A DNA stretch of 9,728 nt from JAIYCX01 sp044351785. Lineage in GTDB: Bacteria > Bdellovibrionota_C > UBA2361 > SZUA-149 > DAOLCO01. Positions 1 through 6,501 of the stretch are shown piece after piece (position 1 is the stretch's first letter; each line of letters begins with the position of its first letter). The translations under genes and the position numbers were made by a program. Location: contig JBILFC010000093.1 in the NCBI GenBank assembly GCA_044351785.1, positions 1 to 9,728 on the forward strand, given 5' to 3'. A model generated the notes under the pieces. The model saw only the letters and a list, made by a program, of their open reading frames with translations, was not told the DNA's origin and made no database searches.

Positions 1-116
1 AAATGCTTTACAGCATATACCATGCCCATGCTTCCAGCACCGAGACATCTCAAGATCTCATACTTACCTTGAATAACATTCCCTGCCTTCAAATTTATAG
101 AATGGTCGACCTCCAT
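1..116 (-). CDS. Hanks-type Ser/Thr protein kinase, N-terminal fragment (runs off the window)
   Basis: Only the first 38 codons are present. They read into a protein-kinase N-lobe: strand 1 (KYEILRCLGAG, residues 18-28) leads into the glycine-rich ATP loop GAGSMGMVY (26-34). This is the GxGxxGxVY pattern of bacterial eukaryote-like kinases such as PknB. The invariant ATP lysine of VAIK and all catalytic motifs lie beyond position 1, so activity cannot be judged. K37 (YAVKH) aligns better with the 'ARD' position after the loop than with VAIK. It is the third gene of a PP2C-FHA-kinase operon and begins 6 nt after the FHA stop. A strong Shine-Dalgarno (AAGGGAG, 118-124) overlaps that stop but sits only 1 nt from the ATG; an in-frame TAA just upstream rules out an earlier start. 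The expected role is phosphorylating Ser/Thr targets, reversed by the upstream phosphatase and read by the FHA protein (inference from context). Confidence 0.85.
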   Translation of the reverse strand, partial: MEVDHSINLKAGNVIQGKYEILRCLGAGSMGMVYAVKH

Positions 117-122
117 ACTCCC

Positions 123-989
123 TTAATCTTGTATTGCAATCTTAGGTACGGCACAGTAAATAAAGTACCTTGATCCAAATCTAACAATATCACCTTGTTT
201 TAAGTCCACCGGATTCCCGACAGCATCAATTTCGTTAGACTGACCAGATCTAATTACACCAGAACCCATTTCAGATAGTTGATCCAATAACATTATATTG
301 CCTTTCTTATCGGCTTTAATAACAGCATGAGGATTACTTACTGAACTATCCTCTATCAGCAATATATCAGTCTGTTCAAGAAACCGTGAAGTAACAATAC
401 TACGACCCTCTCTTACTTCTAAAATTTCTCCATTCTCATCTTGATCAAAACTGATCAAAAAACCAAAAATTCTAGATTTCTTAAATCCTATTCTTGCTTT
501 AACTAATTGCTCTCTTTCATGATCGAATGAAGTCACAGCATTATTAAGACTATGGGAAGCTTCAGTAGCACACACATTACCAGCCAGTAGCTCTTTAGAT
601 TTTCTAATATCGTGCATGGTTGTTAAGACTGGACGTTCTTGCATTTCTGTCTTATTACGCCTATTAACGGAAGGGAAATCTATATCTAAATGATTAGACT
701 CAAAACTTTGTCCGTGAGTTTGTACTGGCGCAGTATGCAATTCTGTTACGGTATCTCCTCCTCCATTGCTAGGCACTCCAAAACCTTTTCCAAAATTTGT
801 AGGAGCAACAAAGCCACTATTAGGGCTATTCTGTTCTTCCTCAACAGTATCAGTACTACCGCCTTGAATTAACGCACGCATTTGACCTGTTACATCCGAT
901 GATAGCATCACCGTTCTATTGCGCGCCCTAGAAGCCTGCAGAGATGATGGTTCTAAGCCATTCTTACCTAATTTATCTTTCTCATTCAT
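123..989 (-). CDS. FHA-domain protein with long disordered N-terminus
   Basis: A 288-residue protein. Residues 1-170 are polar, Ser/Thr/Gly-rich and look disordered, with no signal peptide or membrane span. Residues about 173-281 form one C-terminal FHA fold, the phosphothreonine-reading module. Visible landmarks are GRS at 195-197 (R196 would be the phosphate-contacting Arg), the SxxH pair S218/H221 in SVSNPHAVI, and the closing GDIVRFG at 266-272. The usual STNGT Asn is not conserved: that stretch reads LSEMGSG (238-244), so binding may be atypical. A good Shine-Dalgarno (AAGGAG, 998-1003) lies 8 nt before the ATG. It starts 20 nt after the PP2C stop and ends 6 nt before the kinase gene, so one transcript is likely. 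By family knowledge it would bind phosphorylated partners or be a kinase substrate through its Thr-rich N-terminus; its true partner is unknown. Confidence 0.85.
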   Translation of the reverse strand: MNEKDKLGKNGLEPSSLQASRARNRTVMLSSDVTGQMRALIQGGSTDTVEEEQNSPNSGFVAPTNFGKGFGVPSNGGGDTVTELHTAPVQTHGQSFESNHLDIDFPSVNRRNKTEMQERPVLTTMHDIRKSKELLAGNVCATEASHSLNNAVTSFDHEREQLVKARIGFKKSRIFGFLISFDQDENGEILEVREGRSIVTSRFLEQTDILLIEDSSVSNPHAVIKADKKGNIMLLDQLSEMGSGVIRSGQSNEIDAVGNPVDLKQGDIVRFGSRYFIYCAVPKIAIQD

Positions 990-1009
990 AAACGTTTCTC
1001 CTTATAAAT

Positions 1010-2023
1010 CTATAAAAATGCTAAAAATGCGCATAGTGAGCAAACAACCGAAAACAAGCCTAATGCGACCATTAAAACTATCTTTTGCTTCTTACCGATG
1101 GTTTTTTTAGGCTTTAAAGAAACCAACTCAGATTCTACCCTAGACTTCTTGTGTGTTTCTTTTTTCACCTTAGGCACATACTCATCCAATGTATATGGCA
1201 AAGGCAGAATAGCTACTGTAATATTATCGTATCCCCCTCGTTCCCGCGCTAATTCTACAAGAGCAATACATGCCTCCTGAGGAGATGAGGAATTAACAAT
1301 TTGAAAAAATTCATTATCATCAACCAAACTATATAAACCATCCGAACATAACATTAGGTTATTTAACGAATCAGCTTTAGCCAGTGAAAATGAAGAAGTA
1401 TCTAATACAACTCTAAGTTCGCCACCTAAACATCTAGTCAAAACATGCGATTGAGGATGACTTAACGCTTCTTCTTCTGATATCATTCCCCTATTTACCA
1501 AATCTTGAACATATGTGTGATCACTTGTAAGAGCCTGAATGCTCTCTGCGCTTATAAAATATGCTCTAGAATCACCTGCATGTAAAACATGCAATTCATC
1601 GCTAGAAACAAGTGCAGATACTATGGTAGTACCCATTCCTGAAAACGCTGGATTTTGTCTTCTTAAAACAATAACCCTATTTGCTTCTTGTATCGCATCA
1701 GCCAGGTCTTGTACGGTTATAGCTTCATCAAGAGACTCCAGGCCTCTTTTTATAGTTTCAATGGTAAGTTGTGCAGCCAACTCCCCCCCCACCGTACCAC
1801 CCATTCCATCGCACACAACCCATACAGATGAATCATCTAACTGGACAGAGGCATACCTATCTTCATTTATATCTCTCTCACATCCAATATCAGTAATGGC
1901 AGCAGGCAACGGCCTTTTTTGCCGACTTGAAGAAGTTGCCTCAAAACCACCGCTCTCGAATTTCATAGCTGAGTATTTAAATTTGCGAATTAATAAGTTA
2001 GTTTCATCTAAATTATCGATCAT
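1010..2023 (-). CDS. PP2C-type Ser/Thr protein phosphatase with C-terminal membrane anchor
   Basis: A 337-residue PPM/PP2C phosphatase (Stp1/PrpC-like), which removes phosphate from Ser/Thr using two metal ions. All family motifs are present in order: DIGCERDINED (45-55), VVCDGMGG (69-76), GMGTT (129-133), HAGDSRAY (148-155), SDHT (167-170), LCSDGL (225-230) and GGYDNIT (263-269). The metal-binding acids D55, D72, D228 and D266 are intact, so the enzyme should be active. After the catalytic domain come a Lys-rich linker (284-314) and one hydrophobic segment (about 315-337) ending at the stop, which would tether the catalytic domain to the cytoplasmic face of the membrane. It is the first gene of the operon with FHA and kinase. 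No clear Shine-Dalgarno precedes the ATG; M20 is an alternative start that would keep the whole domain. Codons 78-81 contain a run of eight G. Confidence 0.92.
   Translation of the reverse strand: MIDNLDETNLLIRKFKYSAMKFESGGFEATSSSRQKRPLPAAITDIGCERDINEDRYASVQLDDSSVWVVCDGMGGTVGGELAAQLTIETIKRGLESLDEAITVQDLADAIQEANRVIVLRRQNPAFSGMGTTIVSALVSSDELHVLHAGDSRAYFISAESIQALTSDHTYVQDLVNRGMISEEEALSHPQSHVLTRCLGGELRVVLDTSSFSLAKADSLNNLMLCSDGLYSLVDDNEFFQIVNSSSPQEACIALVELARERGGYDNITVAILPLPYTLDEYVPKVKKETHKKSRVESELVSLKPKKTIGKKQKIVLMVALGLFSVVCSLCAFLAFL
1783..1790. repeat. Homopolymer C8 on the plus strand (G8 in the PP2C coding strand)
   Basis: Eight consecutive C on the plus strand are eight G in the coding strand of the phosphatase. 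They span the last base of V78, all of G79 and G80, and the first base of E81, just after the metal-binding DGMGG motif. It is the longest G/C homopolymer I see in this AT-rich window. Runs of this length can slip in replication; a one-base change would cut the phosphatase near its N-terminus. Slippage is inference. Confidence 0.9.
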
Positions 2024-2065
2024 AAGTCAAAATAACTTGTGCGGTATCTTAATTAACCATTTCGC

Positions 2066-2073
2066 CTTATACT
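2066..2073. promoter_or_regulatory. Overlapping back-to-back -10-like elements between divergent genes
   Basis: The 83-bp spacer between the PP2C and RlmM-like genes contains CTTATACT. Read rightward it gives TATACT (2068-2073); read leftward it gives TATAAG (rc of 2066-2071). Each differs from TATAAT at one or two bases, and they overlap as in bidirectional bacterial promoters. The plus-strand leader would be about 27 nt and the minus-strand leader about 35 nt. No convincing -35 box accompanies either, so this rests on the -10 match alone in AT-rich DNA. Confidence 0.35.
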
Positions 2074-2106
2074 AATAAAAATAATCTCGTAATTTCAAAC
2101 ACTTAA

Positions 2107-3042
2107 ATGGCCCTAGTATACTCATCAAATCAATACTTTATATCAAGTGGTTCGCATGCCACAAAGTTAACCGTCTGCAAGGATCTAAAACTTGAACAAA
2201 ATTTACATATAGATTTAACCTTACCCTACATTAAAATTCCATATGCTCTTAATCAATGGGTCAATCCGCGGCTTATTAACTTTAAATCCATCGGTGAAGC
2301 AAAAAGAATCCTAAATGACACACAAAAACTCTGGATCTACTATCCACATGTAGAGAATGGACGCGGGAAATTAATTGAAGATCAGCTACTTAAAATTAGA
2401 CCAACTACATTTAACTTTTTAGATAAATTCCCTAGTAGCCCACTTGGAGCGTGGACATTACTAGATAAAAATACACTTCTCTATGCATCTGCTACTACTG
2501 CTTCCGTACCTTACGGCGTATATCCATTTCATCAGAATAAAACCGAACCACCCTCAAGAGCGTACTTAAAGCTTTGGGAATTTTTTACAAGAACTAGATT
2601 GATACCAAAGGATGGACTACTTGCAATTGACTTAGGTGCATGCCCTGGTGGTTGGACATGGGTTTTAAGTTCTTTATTTCGAGAAGTAATTGCAATCGAC
2701 AAATCACCCCTAGATCCTAAAGTTTCTTCCCTAAAAAATGTTACGTTCTATCAAAAAGATGTTATGAATTATCCAGACCCAATTGCACTTGAAAAAAATG
2801 CTTGGATCTTTTCAGATGTGGCCTTAGAACCAATAAAGATAGTTACACACTTGAGAGAACTAAAACGAAAAAGGCCTGATATTAGCTTAGTTTGCACTCT
2901 TAAATTCACTAATAAATCAGATTTAAGTATTTTAGATGATTTAAGTAAAACAGAGAAATCGAATTTAATTCATCTCTCCGCGAATAAACACGAAATGACT
3001 TGGTTTTCTATAAACAGAGGATCACTAAACCAAGCTATATAA
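2107..3042 (+). CDS. RlmM-like (FtsJ/RrmJ-fold) SAM-dependent 2'-O-methyltransferase
   Basis: A 311-residue protein whose C-terminal half is a Rossmann-like RrmJ-fold methyltransferase. The SAM loop DLGACPGGWTW (175-185) is close to the RlmM signature, and PPSRAYLKLWEFF (148-160) matches the RlmM lead-in helix. Acidic strand-end D198 (AIDKSP) and D218 (YQKDV) follow. The four catalytic residues of this fold can be placed as K155, D237 (SDVALEP), K266 (CTLKF) and E296 (NKHEMTW), so it should be active. RlmM makes the 2'-O-methylcytidine at C2498 (E. coli numbering) of 23S rRNA; the substrate here is inferred. Residues 1-140 are poorly conserved against my memory of RlmM, and the protein is shorter than the E. 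coli enzyme (about 366 aa), so another RNA target is possible. No Shine-Dalgarno is visible before the ATG. The 3' end overlaps the convergent gene by 18 nt. Confidence 0.8.
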   Translation: MALVYSSNQYFISSGSHATKLTVCKDLKLEQNLHIDLTLPYIKIPYALNQWVNPRLINFKSIGEAKRILNDTQKLWIYYPHVENGRGKLIEDQLLKIRPTTFNFLDKFPSSPLGAWTLLDKNTLLYASATTASVPYGVYPFHQNKTEPPSRAYLKLWEFFTRTRLIPKDGLLAIDLGACPGGWTWVLSSLFREVIAIDKSPLDPKVSSLKNVTFYQKDVMNYPDPIALEKNAWIFSDVALEPIKIVTHLRELKRKRPDISLVCTLKFTNKSDLSILDDLSKTEKSNLIHLSANKHEMTWFSINRGSLNQAI

Positions 3043-3960
3043 AATAGCTGAAAAGGTGAAAAGACAAATTACGCCTATAGCAATCACAGCTTTTTTCAAA
3101 AATTGTTCCTCTAATCTCTCTTCAATTCTAGACCCAACGAGTTCCAACTTAAAAAGTTCAATTTTTTCTTCTTGCCTCTCTCCCAGATTCTCTATCATCT
3201 CCTGACTTGGGAGACTCGCCACACTTCCAGAAACTGATCTTAAACCATTCATGATATCAGAAATGGACTCAAGAATTCTCTTCTGACCGCTAATAAGATA
3301 CATTAAGGTTTCTTGTAACTCTTCGACCTTAGAACTACCAACTTGCCCTTTAATACTTAATAAAGAATCTAACTGTGTTGCTCCTAACCTAAGGCATTTT
3401 TCTTCAAACTCTTTTAAAGCTTCGAGGATGTTCTCGTTAGCCCCCTTTTGAAGACGTGGTAAATCATCCTTAAAGATTTCAAACTTCTCTTCAAATTGAT
3501 CGAACTTGCTACCAACCACCCATTCAGAGGACTCTAGAACACTTTTTATTTGATCATACCCCACATCTTTATCGGAAATCTTTGCACTTAAGCTTTGGAT
3601 AGCCCCTTTGTATAAATGAATATTAGAAAGCTCTGATTTGATTATTCCTAACTCTTCTTTTAGGAATAATGTAGCTTCATTCAATAGAGTATATAATTCG
3701 GTATCTGGCTCTGATTCTTTTATAATATTAGATTCTTCGGCACTAATAACTTCGATACTACTTACTAAAGAAATATTCTCTAATATTTCATCTTTTGCAG
3801 GTAACCAGTCATCTACAACCGGATTGACCTTGCTCCTCAGGCTCGCCCAAAGAGATTTGGTATCCTCGATTCCAAGACTTGGCTTCCTCAAATTACTTTC
3901 ACCAAGTAGCTCGTCCAAGAGAGGTGAAATAGGCTGATCTAATTTTACTATGCTTTCCAT
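3025..3960 (-). CDS. Coiled-coil, tail-anchored membrane protein of unknown function
   Basis: A 311-residue protein I do not recognise. Residues 1-85 are acidic and probably flexible (LLDELLGES near 15-23, VVDDWLP near 48-54). Residues about 90-285 are rich in Glu, Lys, Leu and Ile with heptad-like spacing (LKEFEEKCLRL, ERQEEKIELFKLEL), which suggests long helices or coiled coil. The last about 22 residues (AVIAIGVICLFTFSAILYSL) form a single hydrophobic span ending at the stop, so the bulk should face the cytoplasm. There is no signal peptide and no enzyme motif. It lies alone on the minus strand, overlaps the RlmM-like gene tail-to-tail by 18 nt, and diverges from the acyl-CoA dehydrogenase gene. 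Ribosome-binding signal is weak (GAGAA, 6-7 nt before ATG). A scaffold or membrane-organising role is only a guess; its topology resembles the tail-anchored phosphatase nearby. Confidence 0.75.
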   Translation of the reverse strand: MESIVKLDQPISPLLDELLGESNLRKPSLGIEDTKSLWASLRSKVNPVVDDWLPAKDEILENISLVSSIEVISAEESNIIKESEPDTELYTLLNEATLFLKEELGIIKSELSNIHLYKGAIQSLSAKISDKDVGYDQIKSVLESSEWVVGSKFDQFEEKFEIFKDDLPRLQKGANENILEALKEFEEKCLRLGATQLDSLLSIKGQVGSSKVEELQETLMYLISGQKRILESISDIMNGLRSVSGSVASLPSQEMIENLGERQEEKIELFKLELVGSRIEERLEEQFLKKAVIAIGVICLFTFSAILYSLV

Positions 3961-4003
3961 GCTTTTATTCTCAATTATTATCTAATTATGATGACAAGGG
4001 TGG

Positions 4004-4015
4004 GAAACTAGTTTC
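4004..4015. promoter_or_regulatory. 12-bp perfect palindrome, candidate PsrA/FadR-type operator
   Basis: GAAACTAGTTTC is perfectly self-complementary and lies in the 140-bp divergent spacer, 85 bp before the acyl-CoA dehydrogenase start. It fits the consensus I recall for the TetR-family fatty-acid regulator PsrA, [G/C]AAAC-N2-4-GTTT[G/C], with N2 = TA. PsrA-type repressors control beta-oxidation genes and release DNA on binding long-chain fatty acids or acyl-CoA, so the position suits. No regulator gene is in the window, and I could not place a clear -35/-10 pair beside the site. Confidence 0.45.
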
Positions 4016-4100
4016 ATTTAATAATTTTCGTATCGAATTATCAACAAACATAGTCTAAACTGTAATAAATATTAAACTTTTAGAGGAGACTCATAGGTCA

Positions 4101-5843
4101 ATGGAAGAAAGAAAAAGCTTAGCACAAGGGTTCTTCATGGGGCAAATTAACTATCAAGACCTCTTACCATTTCCTAAATTCGAACCTGAGCAGGAAGAGA
4201 CCCTGAGGGCAGTTAATGAAACAATCAATGATTTCTTAAAAGATAAAAATGAGCTCTTTAAAGAATTTGATAATAAAGGAGAACAGCCTGAGGCATATAT
4301 TCAAGAACTCAGAGATCTCGGCTTATTCGGTTTAATCATTCCAGAAGAATTTGGAGGCATTGGACTTTCAAACGCTGGATATTCAAGAGTACTAAGTGAA
4401 ATTTCATCCTTTGATGCTTCCACTTCCCTAACGATAGGAGCACATAGCTCAATTGGGATGAAAGGTTTGCTTCTTTTTGGAACACCAGATCAAAAGAAAA
4501 AATACTTACCACAATTAGCAAGTGGAGAACGAATTGCATCTTTTTGCTTAACAGAAGCTGGAGCTGGTAGCGATGCAAGCTCTATTAGAACTCATGCCAA
4601 GAAAAACGAAGATGGCACGTGGACTTTAAATGGTGAAAAAATTTGGATTACAAATGGTGCATTTGCATCATTCTTTACAGTGTTTGCTAAGACTGAATCA
4701 GAAGGCGGAAAAATTACAGCCTTCATCGTAGAAAGAGAATTTGGAGGAGTAAGCTCCGGGCCGAAGGAGGACAAACTTGGTATAAGATCTTCTGCCACCA
4801 CTACTATAACATTTGAAAATGTAGTAGTTCCAGCAGAGAACGTTCTAGGCGAAGAAGGAAAAGGCTTTAAAGTGGCCATGGAAATCCTTAACAATGGAAG
4901 AACTGGTCTTGGCGGAGGTTGTGTAGGAGGAATGAAAAGAATGATTGAAGCTGCTGTAAAACAAGCTTCAGATAGAAAACAATTTAACACTGCAATTATA
5001 GATTTCCCAGTTATAAAAGAAAAAATTGCTTTAATGACTGCAAAATGTTTTGCAAGTGAAAGTCTAGTAAGACAAGTTGGCAATTTCATTGACACTGGCC
5101 ACCCAGATTATTCAATTGAAGCTGCGATTTCTAAGATTTACGCAACTGAAGCTCTCTGGTTTACGATAAATGAAGCTCTACAGATTGCTGGCGGAAATGG
5201 CTTTATGAAAGATTATCCTTACGAAAGATACCTTAGAGATTCGAGAATCAATATGATCTTTGAAGGCACGAACGAAGTACTTAGAATATATATTGGTTTA
5301 ACAGGAATAAAACCTGTAGGCGATTATCTTTTAGAGGTTAAGAATATAAAATCCGATTTCCTTAATGATCCCATTAAAAAAATCGGCTTACTTTCTTCAT
5401 ATGTGGGATCACAAATTACCCAGAAAACGGGGCTAGGATCAGCTGAAATTGATACCCAACTTCCTGAACTAAAAGAATTTGCTGCAATCTATGAAAAAGC
5501 AGTTCTACATTTACAAAGATGTGCTGAATATCTAATTAAAAAACATAAAAAGGGCCTGATCAAAGAGCAACTTCAAGTTAAGAGGCTAGCAGATATGACT
5601 ATTGAGATAGTCGTTGGCTTAGCTACTCTTTCCAGAGTTGAATCGACATTTCATAGCTCTACCAAGCCCGAACAAGAATCAATGCTTGCTATATGTAAGA
5701 TTCTATCCGAAAACACAAAGAGAGTCGTAACTCAACTTGCTAGAAGAATCGAACTTCACAATGAAGATAAAGAGGTTAATACCATTTGCGATCTCATACA
5801 AATTAATGGGAGCTACCCATGGGATATTGTCGGGAAAAGTTAA
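4101..5843 (+). CDS. Very-long-chain-type acyl-CoA dehydrogenase (ACADVL/ACAD9-like)
   Basis: A 580-residue FAD enzyme that makes the 2,3-double bond in acyl-CoA, the first step of beta-oxidation, passing electrons to ETF. Domain order: short N-terminal lead and helical domain (about 35-145), middle beta domain with FCLTEAGAGSD (148-158) and WITNG (182-186), C-terminal helical domain with catalytic base E388 in MIFEGTNEVLR (385-395), then an extra helical region (about 400-580). That extra region makes it longer than typical about 380-aa short/medium-chain enzymes and matches the VLCAD/ACAD9 class, which is membrane-associated. The start at 4101 is favoured because RKSLAQGFFMGQ (4-15) matches the lead sequence I recall in mitochondrial VLCAD (KSF..G.F.GQ). 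GAGGAG (4083-4088) lies a long 12 nt upstream; M13 at 4137 has AAGGG 6 nt upstream and is a possible second start. A PsrA-like palindrome lies upstream. Confidence 0.93.
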   Translation: MEERKSLAQGFFMGQINYQDLLPFPKFEPEQEETLRAVNETINDFLKDKNELFKEFDNKGEQPEAYIQELRDLGLFGLIIPEEFGGIGLSNAGYSRVLSEISSFDASTSLTIGAHSSIGMKGLLLFGTPDQKKKYLPQLASGERIASFCLTEAGAGSDASSIRTHAKKNEDGTWTLNGEKIWITNGAFASFFTVFAKTESEGGKITAFIVEREFGGVSSGPKEDKLGIRSSATTTITFENVVVPAENVLGEEGKGFKVAMEILNNGRTGLGGGCVGGMKRMIEAAVKQASDRKQFNTAIIDFPVIKEKIALMTAKCFASESLVRQVGNFIDTGHPDYSIEAAISKIYATEALWFTINEALQIAGGNGFMKDYPYERYLRDSRINMIFEGTNEVLRIYIGLTGIKPVGDYLLEVKNIKSDFLNDPIKKIGLLSSYVGSQITQKTGLGSAEIDTQLPELKEFAAIYEKAVLHLQRCAEYLIKKHKKGLIKEQLQVKRLADMTIEIVVGLATLSRVESTFHSSTKPEQESMLAICKILSENTKRVVTQLARRIELHNEDKEVNTICDLIQINGSYPWDIVGKS

Positions 5844-5879
5844 TGGGTTTGCCCTTTGCAGAACATCATATAAATGGGG

Positions 5880-5914
5880 TATAGTCTTAAAAAAATTAAA
5901 CTTTTAAGACTATA
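5880..5914 (+). repeat. 13-bp perfect inverted repeat abutting the ExbB start codon
   Basis: TATAGTCTTAAAA (5880-5892) and TTTTAAGACTATA (5902-5914) are exact reverse complements around a 9-nt loop. The right arm ends on the A of the ExbB ATG. There is no T-tract after the stem, so it is a poor intrinsic terminator for the acyl-CoA dehydrogenase gene. It could be a DNA operator or, in mRNA, a hairpin masking the start codon. A -10-like TATAAA (5869-5874) just upstream would start transcription near the left arm, but its -35 is weak. Confidence 0.75.
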
Positions 5915-6501
5915 TGCTAGCTATAATTGAAAAAGGTGGTCCCATAATGTGGCCACTACTTGCTGTCTCTGTACTTTCTCTTACGATTCTCTTTGAAAGA
6001 ATATTATTTATAATAACTTTCATACTGCAAACTAATCAGACACAGCGAAATAAATTTGTAAAACTTTTAACTGAGAACAATCTTAAAGATGCCCTGTCTC
6101 TTGCCTCCTATTCAAAAGACCCTTTTCTACAAACAATAGCAGAATCAAATTCAACTTCTATAAAATCTTTTCAAATAAGTTTTAGAGAAGAAGCAGCCTA
6201 CCTGCTTCGAAAAATCACTAAAGGTCTCGGCATACTAGATACATCCATTACTATCGCACCCCTACTTGGCTTATTAGGTACAGTGTCTGGATTAATGCAG
6301 TCATTTGCTAATCTTGGAACAACTGATTTAAACTCCCCTCTTTCTGTAACTGGCGGAATAGGAGAAGCCTTACTAGCAACTGCATTTGGACTAACTATTG
6401 CTATCGTTAATCTAGTTCCCTTTAATTATCTTTCTAATTTAGAGGTTAAAAGCAGAGAGACTCTAGAAAGGATAGGAACTCAAGTAGAAGAGTTAATCTA
6501 G
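5914..6501 (+). CDS. MotA/TolQ/ExbB-family proton channel protein (ExbB/TolQ-like)
   Basis: A 195-residue inner-membrane protein of the ExbB/TolQ family, the proton-channel half of the motors that energise TonB or Tol systems. The N-terminus has the family pattern GGPIMWP (8-14), then TM1 (about 13-37), a cytoplasmic loop (about 39-107), TM2 with APLLGLLGTVSGLMQSF (115-131) and TM3 with GGIGEALLATAFGLTIAI (147-164). These TM2/TM3 motifs line the channel. The start at 5914 keeps the conserved lead; an internal ATG at 5947 has a better Shine-Dalgarno-like AAGGTGG (5933-5939) but would lose GGP. The true start codon abuts a perfect inverted repeat. The stop overlaps the ExbD start by one base, so the pair is translationally coupled. 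ExbB and TolQ cannot be told apart here; no tonB or tolA follows. It is shorter than E. coli ExbB (about 244 aa). Confidence 0.9.
   Translation: MLAIIEKGGPIMWPLLAVSVLSLTILFERILFIITFILQTNQTQRNKFVKLLTENNLKDALSLASYSKDPFLQTIAESNSTSIKSFQISFREEAAYLLRKITKGLGILDTSITIAPLLGLLGTVSGLMQSFANLGTTDLNSPLSVTGGIGEALLATAFGLTIAIVNLVPFNYLSNLEVKSRETLERIGTQVEELI

Noticed and set aside
1539..2075. Open frame on the plus strand opposite the PP2C gene
   Set aside because: It is the antisense shadow of a gene with full catalytic motifs and shows no family features itself; the same applies to the frames opposite the acyl-CoA dehydrogenase and FHA genes.
3033..3049. AGCTAT / ATAGCT inverted repeat across the convergent stops, as a bidirectional terminator
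   Set aside because: Only 6 bp, AU-rich stem with no U-tract on either strand; too weak to call.
4137..4139. Internal ATG (AAGGG 6 nt upstream) as the acyl-CoA dehydrogenase start
   Set aside because: The first 12 residues match the VLCAD lead sequence, so they belong to the protein.
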